A stretch of 34,624 bases of DNA from an uncultured Candidatus Altimarinota bacterium (lineage in GTDB: Bacteria; Patescibacteriota; Gracilibacteria; BD1-5; UBA6164). The position numbers and the translations under genes were made by a program. Location of the stretch: assembly GCA_937944145.1 (NCBI GenBank), contig CALDZK010000018.1, positions 1-34,624 of the forward strand, in the 5' to 3' direction. This document shows positions 1-7,664 of the stretch, piece by piece. Position 1 is the stretch's first letter. Each line of letters starts with the position of its first letter. The notes below the pieces were generated by a model. The model saw only the letters and a program-made list of their open reading frames with translations, made no database searches and had not been told where the DNA came from.

Positions 1-855
1 GAATTAGATGTCTCCTACAAATACCAAAATAAGGAAAGATATAGAGTAAACTGTTATATGGACTCAAACGGGTACTCTATAGCGATGAGAACTATCCCAA
101 AAGATATTCCTAGTCTCGAGGAACTCGGACTCTGAGAGCAAGTAAAAAACCTCTGTAAGAGATCAAAATGACTCATACTCATGACAGGACCCACAGGAAC
201 AGGAAAATCTACAAATCTCGCTGCAATCATCGACTATATAAACAAAGACCACGCAAAACATATTATCACAATAGAAGACCCTATCGAATTTGAGTTCAAA
301 TGAGAAAACTCTATCATAAATCAAAGAGAGATAGGGACACATACAGAGAGTTTTCCTACAGCTATTCGTGCAGCACTCAGAGAAGATCCTGATGTCATTA
401 TGATATGAGAGATGCGTGATCCAGAAACTATTCGTGCTGCTATAACTCTTGCTGAGACGGGGCATCTGGTTATCTCCAGCCTCCATACAAACGATACCGT
501 GCAGACAATAGATAGAATCGTAGACGTGTTCCCCAGTGACCAACAAGACCAGATACGTATGCAATTTGCTATGAGTCTCCTAGGTATAGTTTCCCAGAGA
601 CTCTTACCTAGAGTAGATATAGATGGGAGGATTGCAGCCAGGGAGATACTAATCAATAATGATGCTGTCAGAAATCTCATCATTAGTTCAAAAACCAATC
701 AGCTCTACTCTGTGCTCGAAATAGGTCAAAAATATGGAATGATTCTCATGGATAAATACCTCATCGCTCTCTATAAAAAAAATCTCATTTCAAAAGATAC
801 TCTTATGAGCTATACTCGTGATAAAGAAAATATTGAACTCCTTTTAAAAAACTAA
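1..855 (+). CDS. pilT: PilT-type twitching/retraction ATPase, 5' end outside window
   Basis: Hexameric secretion-family ATPase expected to power type IV pilus retraction at the inner membrane. The frame is open from base 1, so the N-terminus lies upstream of the window; 284 residues are visible. Seen in order: Walker [10 protein letters not shown] (nt 187-213), Asp box TIEDPIEF, Walker B region with DPDVIMIGEMRD, and His box [16 protein letters not shown], the set typical of PilT rather than of PilB assembly ATPases. TGA codons stand at conserved glycines, for example at 133-135 and in the Walker B IGE, and support code 25. The C-terminal part ([15 protein letters not shown]) also matches PilT. 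It is followed directly by a weak terminator. The family call is firm; PilT versus the close paralogue PilU cannot be settled. Confidence 0.93.
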
Positions 856-876
856 AAGAGTCCTATGGTCTTTTTT
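854..876 (+). terminator. Intrinsic terminator after pilT
   Basis: The stem pairs AAAAGAGTCC with GGTCTTTTTT over a three-base loop. It has one T-T mismatch and one G-T pair, and the T-run forms the 3' arm. It starts on the pilT stop codon. Confidence 0.55.
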
Positions 877-1015
877 ATGAGAAAAACTTGCATTGCTCCT
901 AAAAAAACTCATAATACACAGGAGATTTAGGATATGCCTATTTGTTTATAGCTCTATTAGTTATAAAGTAAATAGTTTGTTCGTTCTCGTTATTTTAATT
1001 ATTTTATCACGCTAT

Positions 1016-1294
1016 ATGGCTGATACAGCAACAAACAAACTATTTGTTGGAAGTATTTCTTGGAATACTACATGGCAAGAGCTCAAAGAAGCATTTGCAG
1101 AATTCGGAAATGTTGGTTTCGTAAAAATCGTTACTGACAGAGAAACTGGAAGATCTAAAGGATTTGGTTTCGTAGAATTTGAAACAGTTGAAGAAGCAAC
1201 TGCTGCAAAAGAGGCAATGGATGGAAAAGAACTCGACGGAAGACCTCTCAAGGTTGATTTCGCTGAGGAAAAACCACAACAACCTGAAGCATAA
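1016..1294 (+). CDS. Single-RRM RNA-binding protein (cold-shock/glycine-rich RBP type)
   Basis: A 92-residue RNA recognition motif protein likely to bind single-stranded RNA as a chaperone. RNP2 (LFVGSI) lies near residues 9-14 and RNP1 (KGFGFVEF) near 50-57, with the beta-alpha-beta-beta-alpha-beta spacing intact; the tail is short and Gln/Pro rich. The frame is open upstream to 893, but the start at 1016 is preferred because MADTATNKLFVGSI is the usual RRM N-terminus, while the extension (codons from 893) looks non-coding. No Shine-Dalgarno sequence is visible. Such small RRM proteins occur in cyanobacteria and many CPR genomes. A strong terminator follows. Confidence 0.92.
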   Translation: MADTATNKLFVGSISWNTTWQELKEAFAEFGNVGFVKIVTDRETGRSKGFGFVEFETVEEATAAKEAMDGKELDGRPLKVDFAEEKPQQPEA

Positions 1295-1300
1295 CAACAA

Positions 1301-1337
1301 ATTAAAAAAGCAGAGTGTAATACTCTGCTTTTTTAAT
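1301..1337. terminator. Strong bidirectional terminator
   Basis: A perfect 16-bp stem (arms 1301-1316 and 1322-1337, loop GTAAT) has a T-run on either strand. It serves the RRM gene on the plus strand and the convergent small gene on the minus strand, whose stop codon (1333-1335) lies inside the 3' arm. Confidence 0.92.
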
Positions 1338-1563
1338 GTATTATTTTTTCGATGACAGTTCTTGAGTCTTCTTTTTCTAAATCGAGTAATCACGCGGTAA
1401 GTCTGGATACTATTTCTAGTAATCTTGCAGGAGCTCTATGACCTACATAAGAACTCATAGCAGCACGTAGTATCTGAGTATCTCCATCATACGCTTTTAC
1501 TCTTCATCTCAATTCTTCTTCAATACCTGAATTCTCGGTACTCATAGTTTCTGATACGTTCAT
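1333..1563 (-). CDS. Small hypothetical helical protein
   Basis: A 76-residue open frame in code 25, starting MNVSETMSTENSG and ending RTVIEKIIH. TGA is read as Gly in RGRVKAY and LTAGLLDL, so a standard-code search would miss it. It has no cysteines, signal peptide or membrane segment. The composition is acidic and leucine-rich, and it is probably a small alpha-helical bundle. A second in-frame ATG six codons later (MSTENSG) is an alternative start. A promoter-like TTGACT-17-TATTAT lies upstream on the same strand. I do not recognise the family. Reasonably sure it is a gene, because of its codon pattern, promoter and shared terminator. Confidence 0.7.
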
Positions 1564-1595
1564 AATATACGAAAAATTATAAAAATATATTATAT

Positions 1596-1624
1596 ATAAT
1601 AATTAGTACATATAACAGAGTCAA
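1596..1624 (-). promoter_or_regulatory. Sigma70-type promoter of the small minus-strand gene
   Basis: On the minus strand, TTGACT (1624-1619) and TATTAT (1601-1596) are separated by 17 bp and sit about 33 bp upstream of the start codon at 1563. Confidence 0.5.
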
Positions 1625-1652
1625 ATATTTTACATCTAAACAACAAAAAACT

Positions 1653-1680
1653 TTGATTTATTTTTCCTCTTCTTTATACT
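1653..1680 (+). promoter_or_regulatory. Promoter of tRNA-Lys
   Basis: TTGATT (1653-1658) and TATACT (1675-1680) have a 16-bp spacer. The predicted transcript start falls about 10 nt before the mature tRNA 5' end. Confidence 0.6.
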
Positions 1681-1698
1681 CGTCAAGCACAAAAACAT

Positions 1699-1774
1699 GG
1701 ACTGATAGCTCAGTTGGTAGAGCACTCGCCTCTTAAGCGATAGGTCCCGGGTTCGAGCCCCGGTCAGTCCACCA
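1699..1774 (+). tRNA. tRNA-Lys (anticodon CUU)
   Basis: A complete cloverleaf with acceptor GGACTGA pairing TCAGTCC, a normal D arm, anticodon CTT at 1732-1734 with T33 before it and A37 after, T arm CCGGG-TTCGAGC-CCCGG and an encoded CCA tail. The closing pair of the anticodon stem (27-43) is a C-T mismatch. This normal tRNA is a useful contrast to the abnormal tRNA-like element at 5114. Confidence 0.96.
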
Positions 1775-1789
1775 TTTCAAAAAATATTT

Positions 1790-1817
1790 AAGTAGATCAA
1801 TATCGATCTACTTTTTT
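1790..1817 (+). repeat. TAGATC hairpin, copy 1 of 5 (terminator-like)
   Basis: Arms AAGTAGATC (1790-1798) and GATCTACTT (1805-1813), loop AATATC, then a T-run. It is placed to terminate tRNA-Lys. Closely similar hairpins recur at about 18249, 22246, 23750 and 31470, so this is a dispersed hairpin family rather than a private terminator. Confidence 0.75.
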
Positions 1818-1818
1818 A

Positions 1819-1905
1819 TTAACTCAAAATTCGTTCACTTGCTTCCAAAGCTCATTCTACTACTCATCAGTGCATATATGACATTTCAGCAGATATAAAA
1901 AACAA
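1819..1905 (-). pseudogene. Possible C-terminal remnant of an FAD-dependent amine-oxidase-like protein
   Basis: A minus-strand frame reads LFFISAEMSYMHGGVVEGALEA and ends ERILS then TAA. That resembles the last strand-helix of flavin amine oxidases, where a 'FAGE...G.(V/M)EGA..SG' pattern packs on FAD. No start codon or upstream domain precedes it: the neighbouring sequence is the end of the TrmB gene. I read it as a decayed fragment left by rearrangement. It is short, so chance similarity is possible. Confidence 0.3.
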
Positions 1906-1951
1906 TGTATTATAATTGAGAATTAAACATATGGTTTGAATATAAAGATTT

Positions 1952-2710
1952 TTAGCTTCCGTCAGCGATATTTGACTCATAATTTTTTTCTTCATAAATA
2001 TACTCAAAAATAGACTTCATAGTGTCGGCTATTTCTTTGTTTTCAATTACGACTCAGGTGATAGACTCTTTCATAGAGATAAATTTTGTTTTGTTTCCAT
2101 ATACTTTTATGGATATCCCTATATCTAGGTCTTCTTTTTCTATCTTTTTTCCGTTAAATTTGTCCCATTGTATCTCACTATGATTCATATCTCTGTTCAT
2201 GATGAGTTTGAGATTCGCGCGTTTCCCTCACATATTTGAGTAGATATCATTTCGTATTTTTCTGAGTGTGTCTCTTTCTCAACTTTTTCTGTCAGCGTTT
2301 GAGCTAAATATGCATACTTCATCTGGCTGATCTTTTGCCTCCATCTTATAGAGTTCGGCTACATTTTCAGCTCATTCAAAGTAGTATATTTTTGGCTTTG
2401 AAGAAAATTTATTATTGAGTGCTTGCAGCTCAGGGAGTTTTGATTTGAGTTTTGATACTTGTTTTGCAAATGATTCGTATAATTCATCTGGATTACAGGC
2501 TTCATAATAACTGACATTGTTTTTCACGTGTTTTTTGATGATTCACTTCTCTTCCATTCTTTCCAGGATTCCATAAAGAGTGGTTCTTTTTATTCCTGAT
2601 AGTCGCGAGATATTTGCGACTTGCGTGAGTCATAGTTCGAGATTTACCATATATATACGGCTTTCGTTTTCATTGAGTCAGAGATTTCAAAGTATATCTG
2701 TGAGTTCCAT
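1952..2710 (-). CDS. TrmB-family HTH transcriptional regulator
   Basis: A 252-residue protein with an N-terminal winged helix of TrmB type (residues about 1-75: LGNLGLNENESRIYMVN... through KRTTLYGILERMEEKGII), a coiled stretch (about 85-110), then an effector domain (KPKIYYFEGAENVAELY... and DEVCIFSSNADRKSGE) in the place where TrmB proteins carry a PLD-like regulatory domain. MELTDILGNLGL is the usual start, so the ATG at 2710 is kept. The gene is divergent from the RNA-repair operon. A 20-bp dyad motif in the shared intergenic region recurs upstream of the next unit, making this protein the natural candidate regulator of both. TGA codons encode glycine at several sites. Confidence 0.85.
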
Positions 2711-2733
2711 TATATTGAAAATGAGTGTGTAAT

Positions 2734-2754
2734 TTGTCATTTTAGTCGACACTA
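2734..2754. promoter_or_regulatory. Putative activator site, copy 1
   Basis: TGTCATTTTAGTCGACACTA (2735-2754) contains a spaced dyad TGTC-N9-GACA. The whole 21-bp block matches 5334-5354 at 19 positions. It ends 15 bp before the -35 box of the kinase-ligase operon, and lies 24-44 bp upstream of the TrmB start on the other strand, so it could also mediate autoregulation. Confidence 0.65.
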
Positions 2755-2769
2755 ATATATGTATAAATC

Positions 2770-2797
2770 TTGAAGATACAAGTTTATCCCTTATAGT
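2770..2797 (+). promoter_or_regulatory. Promoter of the kinase-ligase operon
   Basis: TTGAAG (2770-2775) and TATAGT (2792-2797) have a 16-bp spacer. The weak -35 box fits an activator-dependent promoter using the site at 2734-2754. Confidence 0.5.
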
Positions 2798-2823
2798 ACT
2801 CCTAATAAGAATTAACGATTATT

Positions 2824-3981
2824 ATGACAAAAGGAAATATTTATATGTTAGTATGACTCCCTGCAAGTGGAAAAAGTAGCTATATTGAAAAGATAGAAAA
2901 TACTGATGCAATAGTTTTATCATCAGATGCAATTCGTCAAGAATTGACCTGAGATGCAAGTATGCAACATAAAAATAGTGAAGTATTTTTAACTTTATTT
3001 GAGAGACTGAGTAAACACCAAGCAAATAAAGTACCAGATATTTACATTGACGCAACGAGCGTTTCTATTGCAGATAGAAGAAAGGCAATTAACGCTATAA
3101 AAAGACAAAATAAAGCAAAGCTTGTTTCAAGGGTTGGTGATGAAGTACAGCTAGAAAGTTTTTACTCGGTGACAGCAATTGTTTTTAATCAGCATCTTGA
3201 TGTACTAATCCAGAGAGATAAAAACAGAGAGAGAACCGTATGAGAGAAAGTAATTATGAGAATGTTGGCAAGATTTGTTCCTCCGTCTTTAGAAGAATGA
3301 TTTGATAATATTATTTCAATACCAATGGATGACTATAAACCCACTCGTACTGGAAAGTTTTTAGAAAAGCTGACATGATTTTGCTCGTGAAACGAGACTA
3401 TTGATTCTGTTTTAGAAGTAGATAATTATTTATCTAAAAGTCTTGATTGTGAACAAACTTCTCAGTGGCACCAAGAAACACTCCTTGAACACTTACATAT
3501 GATATTAGATTTAGTACAAGAACAAGCAGAAGAAAAAGATCTAAAAATGCTAAGGCTTATCACTCTCTTTCATGATATTGGGAAGCCATTTGTTCGATCA
3601 ACAAAAAAAGACAACCTCCTTATCAGAGGATATGAACACCTATGAGGAACAAGTTTTAAAAAGAAAAATGGCACACTCATCGATGTTGCGAATTATAAAG
3701 ATTATCAATTTCTGGAACATGAAAATTTTGGAGCAAATATTTTTGTTTCAAACTACCAAAAAATCTTAATAGATAATAATATTATAACTGAAAAACAAGC
3801 AAAAATTATCGAGGTGATAGTGAGATGACATCTGATTTTTCATACAAATGAAGGAAAAACATCGATCATAATTTCATGAGTTAAATATGATCAAGACACA
3901 GAGATATTTAGGCTTGGAACACTGTTTTCATATTGCGATGGAAACGGAAGAATAGGAATTAATGATATAAAAAATACATAA
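2824..3981 (+). CDS. Polynucleotide kinase-HD phosphohydrolase fusion (RNA end healing)
   Basis: A 385-residue two-domain protein. The N-terminal P-loop kinase (AAA_33/polynucleotide-kinase type) has Walker A GLPASGKS at residues 11-18 and LSSDAIRQEL around 35-45. A C-terminal HD domain has His 216 (in QWHQETLLEHL) and His250-Asp251 (LFHDIGK), plus downstream histidines. Kinases of this class phosphorylate RNA 5'-OH ends. HD domains are metal-dependent phosphohydrolases, and here the HD half may process 2',3'-cyclic or 3'-phosphate ends; that role is inferred. The stop overlaps the ligase start as TAATG, so the two are translationally coupled. Conserved glycines such as G11 are TGA-encoded. 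Function as an RNA 5' kinase is likely; DNA or nucleotide substrates cannot be excluded. Confidence 0.86.
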
Positions 3982-5096
3982 TGGAAAATATATACGACGA
4001 ATTAAAAAGATTGACTCAACTAGAAGAGAGATTCTATTCATCTTTTCAAGAAATAGATGGCTATACTATTGAAAACTTTTCCTATAGACTCGGAAACTAT
4101 GAAATGTTTGCGAGCTGAAACGCAAAAGAAATGAGAGGAATAGCATATATTTATGGAAATGAGATAACTGAGCCACAACTATTTACCTTAGGATACCATA
4201 AGTTTTTTAACTATGGTGAATGAAATACTCTTGAAGAAGTAAAGTGAAGAGAGATTGAATCTATTCAAGATAAGCTTGATGGCTCACTGGTTATGTTTTG
4301 AAAACTTCCGAGTTGAAAAATCATAGCAAAAAGTAAAACCTCTATCGATAGTTTTGTCGCAGCATTTGCAAATGCTTATATTGCTGAAGATGAAAAACTC
4401 TATCAGTTTATAGATGAGTGTTTAGAAGATGATGTATTCCCAATTTTTGAATATGTGTGACCAGAAAATAGGATCGTAGTCAGTTATGAAAAATCTGAGC
4501 TGGTATTACTCTGAATGAGAAAGGCAAACTGAGAATATGTCCCTTTTGATGAAGTACAAAAGAAAAGGGATACACATATTTCTCATATAGCATTATCTCT
4601 CTCGCAAAACTTTACAAGCTTAGAAGAGCTTTTAGAAAAACAACAAACAGATGAAGGATATGAATGATTTATAGTAAACTATACTGATGGATATAAGCTC
4701 AAAGTAAAGTTGCAATCATATGTTCTCAAGCACAGGGCAAAGGATGATATCTATAATGAAAAGCATCTAATAGATATCTGTCTCGCAGAAGAAACCGATG
4801 ATCTCAAATCCTTGTTTGCTTGAGATCAAGAATCACTTGATATTATTAGTAATATGGAGAAAAAAGTATCTGAGTTTTATAACACAGTAGTGCATGAGTC
4901 AGAAGAACTTTTTCAAGAAAATAGAGAACTAATGCAATCTTTTCAAAATGAAAGTGATGATCTGAAAAAAAGAGAATATAGAAAACAGCTTGCGATTAAA
5001 AACTGTAAGAATACATACTTCTCTCTTCTGATGAAGAGAATAGAGGGTAAAGAAATAGATTACAAAGATTTCGTAAGAGCAAACATTAGTACCTAG
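3981..5096 (+). CDS. T4 Rnl1-family RNA ligase
   Basis: A 371-residue ATP-dependent RNA ligase sealing 5'-phosphate and 3'-OH ends. The nucleotidyltransferase motifs are in order: motif I KLDGS with Lys98 as the adenylation site, IIAKSKTS (Ia), FPIFEYVGPENRIV (III), EGFIVNY (IV) and YKLKVK (V). Length and lysine position nearly equal those of T4 Rnl1 (K99 of 374). The C-terminal third is helical and charged, like the tRNA-recognition domain of Rnl1. T4 Rnl1 works with Pnkp to repair tRNA cut in the anticodon loop; here the partner kinase is encoded immediately upstream with a 1-nt overlap, and a tRNA-like element follows 17 nt downstream. The gene ends in a long hairpin. The family assignment is firm. 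Confidence 0.9.
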
Positions 5097-5107
5097 GTGC
5101 TAATGTT
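5082..5107 (+). other. Hairpin spanning the ligase stop codon
   Basis: Arms AACATTAG (5082-5089) and CTAATGTT (5100-5107) enclose the palindromic core ACCTAGGT, giving about 11 paired bases. There is no T-run, so it is not a normal terminator. The core resembles that of the terminator at 5258-5285, so related hairpins bracket the tRNA-like element. Confidence 0.6.
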
Positions 5108-5113
5108 AAAAAT

Positions 5114-5209
5114 GGAAAGGTGACTGAGTGGCTGAAGGTATGCGTCACCCGATAATGGGAACGCATATATCATATATATGATATCGCGAGTTCGAATCTC
5201 GCCCTTCCT
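5114..5209 (+). tRNA. Atypical class II (Ser-like) tRNA or tRNA-like element
   Basis: It has a Ser-type 5' half (GACTGAGTGGCTGAAGG), a class II variable arm (ATATCA paired with TGATAT) and a perfect T arm (GCGAG-TTCGAAT-CTCGC). Three features are abnormal. The anticodon stem TGCGT/ACGCA closes a 15-nt loop (CACCCGATAATGGGA) instead of 7 nt, itself able to pair CCC with GGG. The acceptor GGAAAGG pairs with the 3' strand only if one A is bulged or mismatched. No CCA is encoded. I cannot assign an anticodon. It could be a decayed tRNA-Ser, a tRNA with an insertion removed after transcription, or a substrate or decoy for the adjacent kinase and ligase. Confidence 0.55.
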
Positions 5210-5257
5210 CTATTAATAATCGCATAATAAATTATTTGTAAGATCCTCTATAAGAGC

Positions 5258-5288
5258 AAAAATCAGTGCCTAGGCACTGATTTTTTTT
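5258..5288 (+). terminator. Strong intrinsic terminator of the kinase-ligase-tRNA unit
   Basis: A perfect palindrome with arms AAAAATCAGTGCC and GGCACTGATTTTT around TA, followed by further T residues. It closes the first RNA-repair transcription unit. Confidence 0.92.
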
Positions 5289-5333
5289 GATATAACTATG
5301 GATAGCATAAGTCTATTTAGCTCCTGTTATATA

Positions 5334-5354
5334 TTGTCATTTTCGTCGACAGTA
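5334..5354. promoter_or_regulatory. Putative activator site, copy 2
   Basis: TGTCATTTTCGTCGACAGTA (5335-5354) is the second copy of the 2734-2754 motif, identical at 19 of 21 positions. It lies 15 bp before the -35 box, exactly as at copy 1. Confidence 0.65.
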
Positions 5355-5369
5355 TGTTGATATATAGGC

Positions 5370-5398
5370 TTGTATTATACTAATAAAACGTCTATAAT
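5370..5398 (+). promoter_or_regulatory. Promoter of the SPFH/second RNA-repair unit
   Basis: TTGTAT (5370-5375) and a consensus TATAAT (5393-5398) have a 17-bp spacer. The predicted transcript starts near 5405, leaving a leader of about 430 nt before the SPFH start codon. Confidence 0.75.
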
Positions 5399-5458
5399 AA
5401 GAGCGAATTAGAGTAATCTATATCTTGTTCTAAATACAAGAATGACACAAACTAATAA

Positions 5459-5686
5459 GTGAAATCTGTGTATCAAGAATACTGTAATTCTCCAGCCCCA
5501 TTATCGTCTGTGAAACGATTGACATCTTCGGATGTCCTTAACGTATATTCGGAAGAATATCTAAACATTATTATTTTCGTAGTTTTGATTTCGTTTGTAT
5601 GTGTTGTGTATTTATGCCTTGGTGTAAATCTGCAATATATGTATATAACAGAATTATTTCTAGAGCTCATACCATCGAATCTATAA
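5459..5686 (+). CDS. Doubtful small membrane ORF in the SPFH leader
   Basis: A 75-residue frame with GTG start right after an in-frame stop (VKSVYQEYCNSPAPLSS...), containing one hydrophobic segment near residues 38-55 (IIIFVVLISFVCVVYLCLG). It contains no TGA codon, unlike most genes here. Its first half overlaps three consecutive hairpins. A competing frame with ATG at 5442 gives a 40-residue peptide. I list it because it is the longest open frame in the leader, but the region may be structured RNA rather than coding. Confidence 0.25.
   Translation: MKSVYQEYCNSPAPLSSVKRLTSSDVLNVYSEEYLNIIIFVVLISFVCVVYLCLGVNLQYMYITELFLELIPSNL
5503..5560 (+). ncRNA. Structured leader: three consecutive hairpins
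   Basis: Directly adjacent stem-loops: ATCGT/ACGAT with a 7-nt loop (5503-5519), GACATC/GATGTC closed by a TTCG tetraloop (5521-5536), and ATATTC/GAATAT with loop GGAA (5545-5560). They lie 100-155 nt downstream of a good promoter in an otherwise AT-rich leader. A regulatory leader or separate small RNA is plausible; I match no known riboswitch class. Between 5561 and 5832 I see no convincing gene. A 16-codon ORF at 5696 is followed, in the same frame, by another open stretch after a TAG. Confidence 0.4.
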
Positions 5687-5832
5687 AATAAGATTATGAC
5701 ATTACTTACTTCTGAGGAATTGAGTAAAAACATTGTTCTAGCTTAGAGATTCCATGATTGAGTCCGAAGTATTCTCAAGAATGAGAAATTACGAAAATAA
5801 ATAACTAATAATAAATAACTAATAATAAAAAT

Positions 5833-6960
5833 ATGAAATACTTAATAGAAGAAAACCAAAGAGCATTTGTATATAAAAACGGTGTTATGCATACTATACT
5901 TGCTCCATGAAGATATTATTTTCCATCTGTGCTTTCAGATTATAAAGTTGATATTTTTAATATCGACCAAGAAGAACCTGCTTTTAAATTGCTTGAGAAA
6001 AATAACCTTTCAACAATTATTGATCCTAAATTGCTTGATGAATTTTTTTATCAATTTGAACTGAAAGATTCTGAAATAGGAATAGTGTTTAGAAATAAAA
6101 ATATTCACTCAGCACTGAAGTGAGGAGAAACATATTTATTTTGGAAATGATTTTGAGAATATAGTTGTGATGTTATTGATGTAGAAAAAGAACCTCAAAT
6201 AGATATCCAAAAATATAAAAAATTAAGAGATTTAATAAAAACGTGAGACAATATTGCTCAATATTATTTTGTTGAATCGTATGAAAAAGCAGTACTTGAG
6301 ATAGATGGAAATATAAATCAAATATTAGATGCATGAGAATACCTATTTAGTAATACCTACAACAAAATAGGTTTTACAAAATATGATATGAGATTGCAAA
6401 ATCTAGATGTATCTGGTCAAGAAATACTTACCAAAGATAAGATATCTATTCGTATGAATATTAGTGTGAATTTTATGATTGATGATGTGAAAATATTTCA
6501 TTCTAAATTTGCTCAAGGATATGATTATATTTATCAAAAAGCACAATTTATTATTCGTGAATTAGCATCGAGTAAAAAGCTCGATGAACTACTTGAGTTA
6601 AAAAATGAAGCATCTATGCAATTAGCAAAACTTCTTACAGATGCTCTCAAGGACTCTGGTTTAAAGATAGACTTTGTGTGAATAAAGGATATTATTCTCC
6701 CATGAGATATGAGAGATATCATGAATCAAGTGATAGAAGCAGAAAAGAAATCACAAATAAACGTGATACAAAGAAGAGATGAAACAGCTACTACGAGAAG
6801 TCTGCTCAATACGGCAAAGCTTTTAGAAGATAATCCATTACTTTTGAGATTAAAAGAGTTAGAAACTCTTGAAAATATAATAGACAAGGTAGGGAGTGTA
6901 AATGTATCCAACTGAATAGATGGGTTATTGAAAGACTTTGTAAAAATATGAAATTCATAG
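5833..6960 (+). CDS. SPFH/Band-7 (slipin-like) protein
   Basis: A 375-residue protein with no clear signal peptide or strong membrane anchor. The N-terminal half contains repeated short beta units ending in 'GRYYF', 'GETYLF' and 'GEYLF', which fit slipin-type entries into the SPFH fold. The SPFH domain proper (residues about 190-300) has RLQNLDVSGQEILTKDKISIRMN..VNF, YIYQKAQFIIRELASSKKLDELL and LKIDFVGIKDIILPGDMRDIMNQVIEAEKK, the classic end of the fold leading into a helical tail. Slipins scaffold membrane microdomains. Slipin-like genes are reported beside bacterial RNA-repair genes, as here. It follows a long structured leader and precedes the methyltransferase-ligase block. Confidence 0.86.
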
Positions 6961-7019
6961 ATATACAGGTATATTAATTCTTTATTAAATAATATTATTC
7001 ATTGTAAATGTATAGGGAA

Positions 7020-7044
7020 AAATTATACTAAAAGAGTATAATTT
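7020..7044. promoter_or_regulatory. Perfect inverted repeat upstream of the SPOUT methyltransferase
   Basis: AAATTATACT and AGTATAATTT form a 10-bp dyad with a 5-nt spacer, 19 bp before the start codon at 7064. It could be an operator over a TATAAT-like -10 box (the 3' arm carries TATAAT), or a weak terminator of the SPFH gene followed by GTTGTTT. Confidence 0.5.
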
Positions 7045-7063
7045 GTTGTTTGAATATAGAATT

Positions 7064-7651
7064 ATGACTGAAATTAAAAAAGAAAAAACTTCCCTGAGAA
7101 AAAGAGCTGATGCAATCAAGGAGTTTAGGTGTAAATATCTCATTGCTGTACTTGAAAATCCTGTCGAATTCGTGAATATTGGAACAGTGGTGCGTAATAT
7201 AAATGCCCTATGAGTAGAAAAACTCTATATAGTTGACCCACGTAAGAAACTTCCAGACGATTGGCAAGATATGAGAGAAAAGAAATCTCTCAGTACTCCA
7301 TCGGTTTCTGCTATTAAGTGGTCTTATGTGAAGCGTTTTGATAGTACAGAAGATTGCCTCAATCATCTCGAAAAAAATGGTTTTGTCTCGATTGTTACTT
7401 CACCACATATTAAAGGGAAAAACAATGTCGTATTGCATGAATGAAAATACACGCAATGAAAACTTGCTGTATGGTTTTGAAACGAATCACATGGAGTAAG
7501 TAAAGAAGTGATTGATAAAAGTGAGATGTGTGTACAGATACCGATGTATGGAATTATCGAGAGTTTGAATCTTGCGACATGTAGTGGTATTGTTCTCTAT
7601 GAAATTACGAAGCAAAGGAGAGAGTATGTTGCAAGTAAAAAGAAAAAATAA
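7064..7651 (+). CDS. SpoU/TrmH-family RNA 2'-O-ribose methyltransferase
   Basis: A 195-residue SPOUT-fold enzyme using SAM to methylate a ribose 2'-OH in tRNA or rRNA. Motif 1 is ENPVEFVNIGTVVRNINALG followed by VEKLYIVDP; motif 2 is LAVWFGNESHGVSKEVID; motif 3 is CVQIPMYGIIESLNLATCSG, supplying the trefoil-knot SAM site. The length is that of a bare catalytic domain, close to TrmH without large extensions. It sits 13 nt before an RNA ligase, so a role in protecting or restoring repaired RNA is possible but inferred; the ordinary alternative is tRNA Gm18 methylation. Confidence 0.9.
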
Positions 7652-7664
7652 TATAGAGGAATAA

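Noticed and set aside
893-1015. N-terminal extension of the RRM protein
   Set aside because: The extension has no similarity to the family, and the ATG at 1016 gives the standard N-terminus.
3572-3769. 65-codon ORF in another frame inside the kinase-HD gene
   Set aside because: It overlaps the conserved HD domain in another frame and is a shadow.
5473-5733. 86-codon minus-strand ORF in the SPFH leader
   Set aside because: It lies antisense to the promoter-driven leader, uses no TGA glycine and shows no recognisable domain; probably a chance frame.
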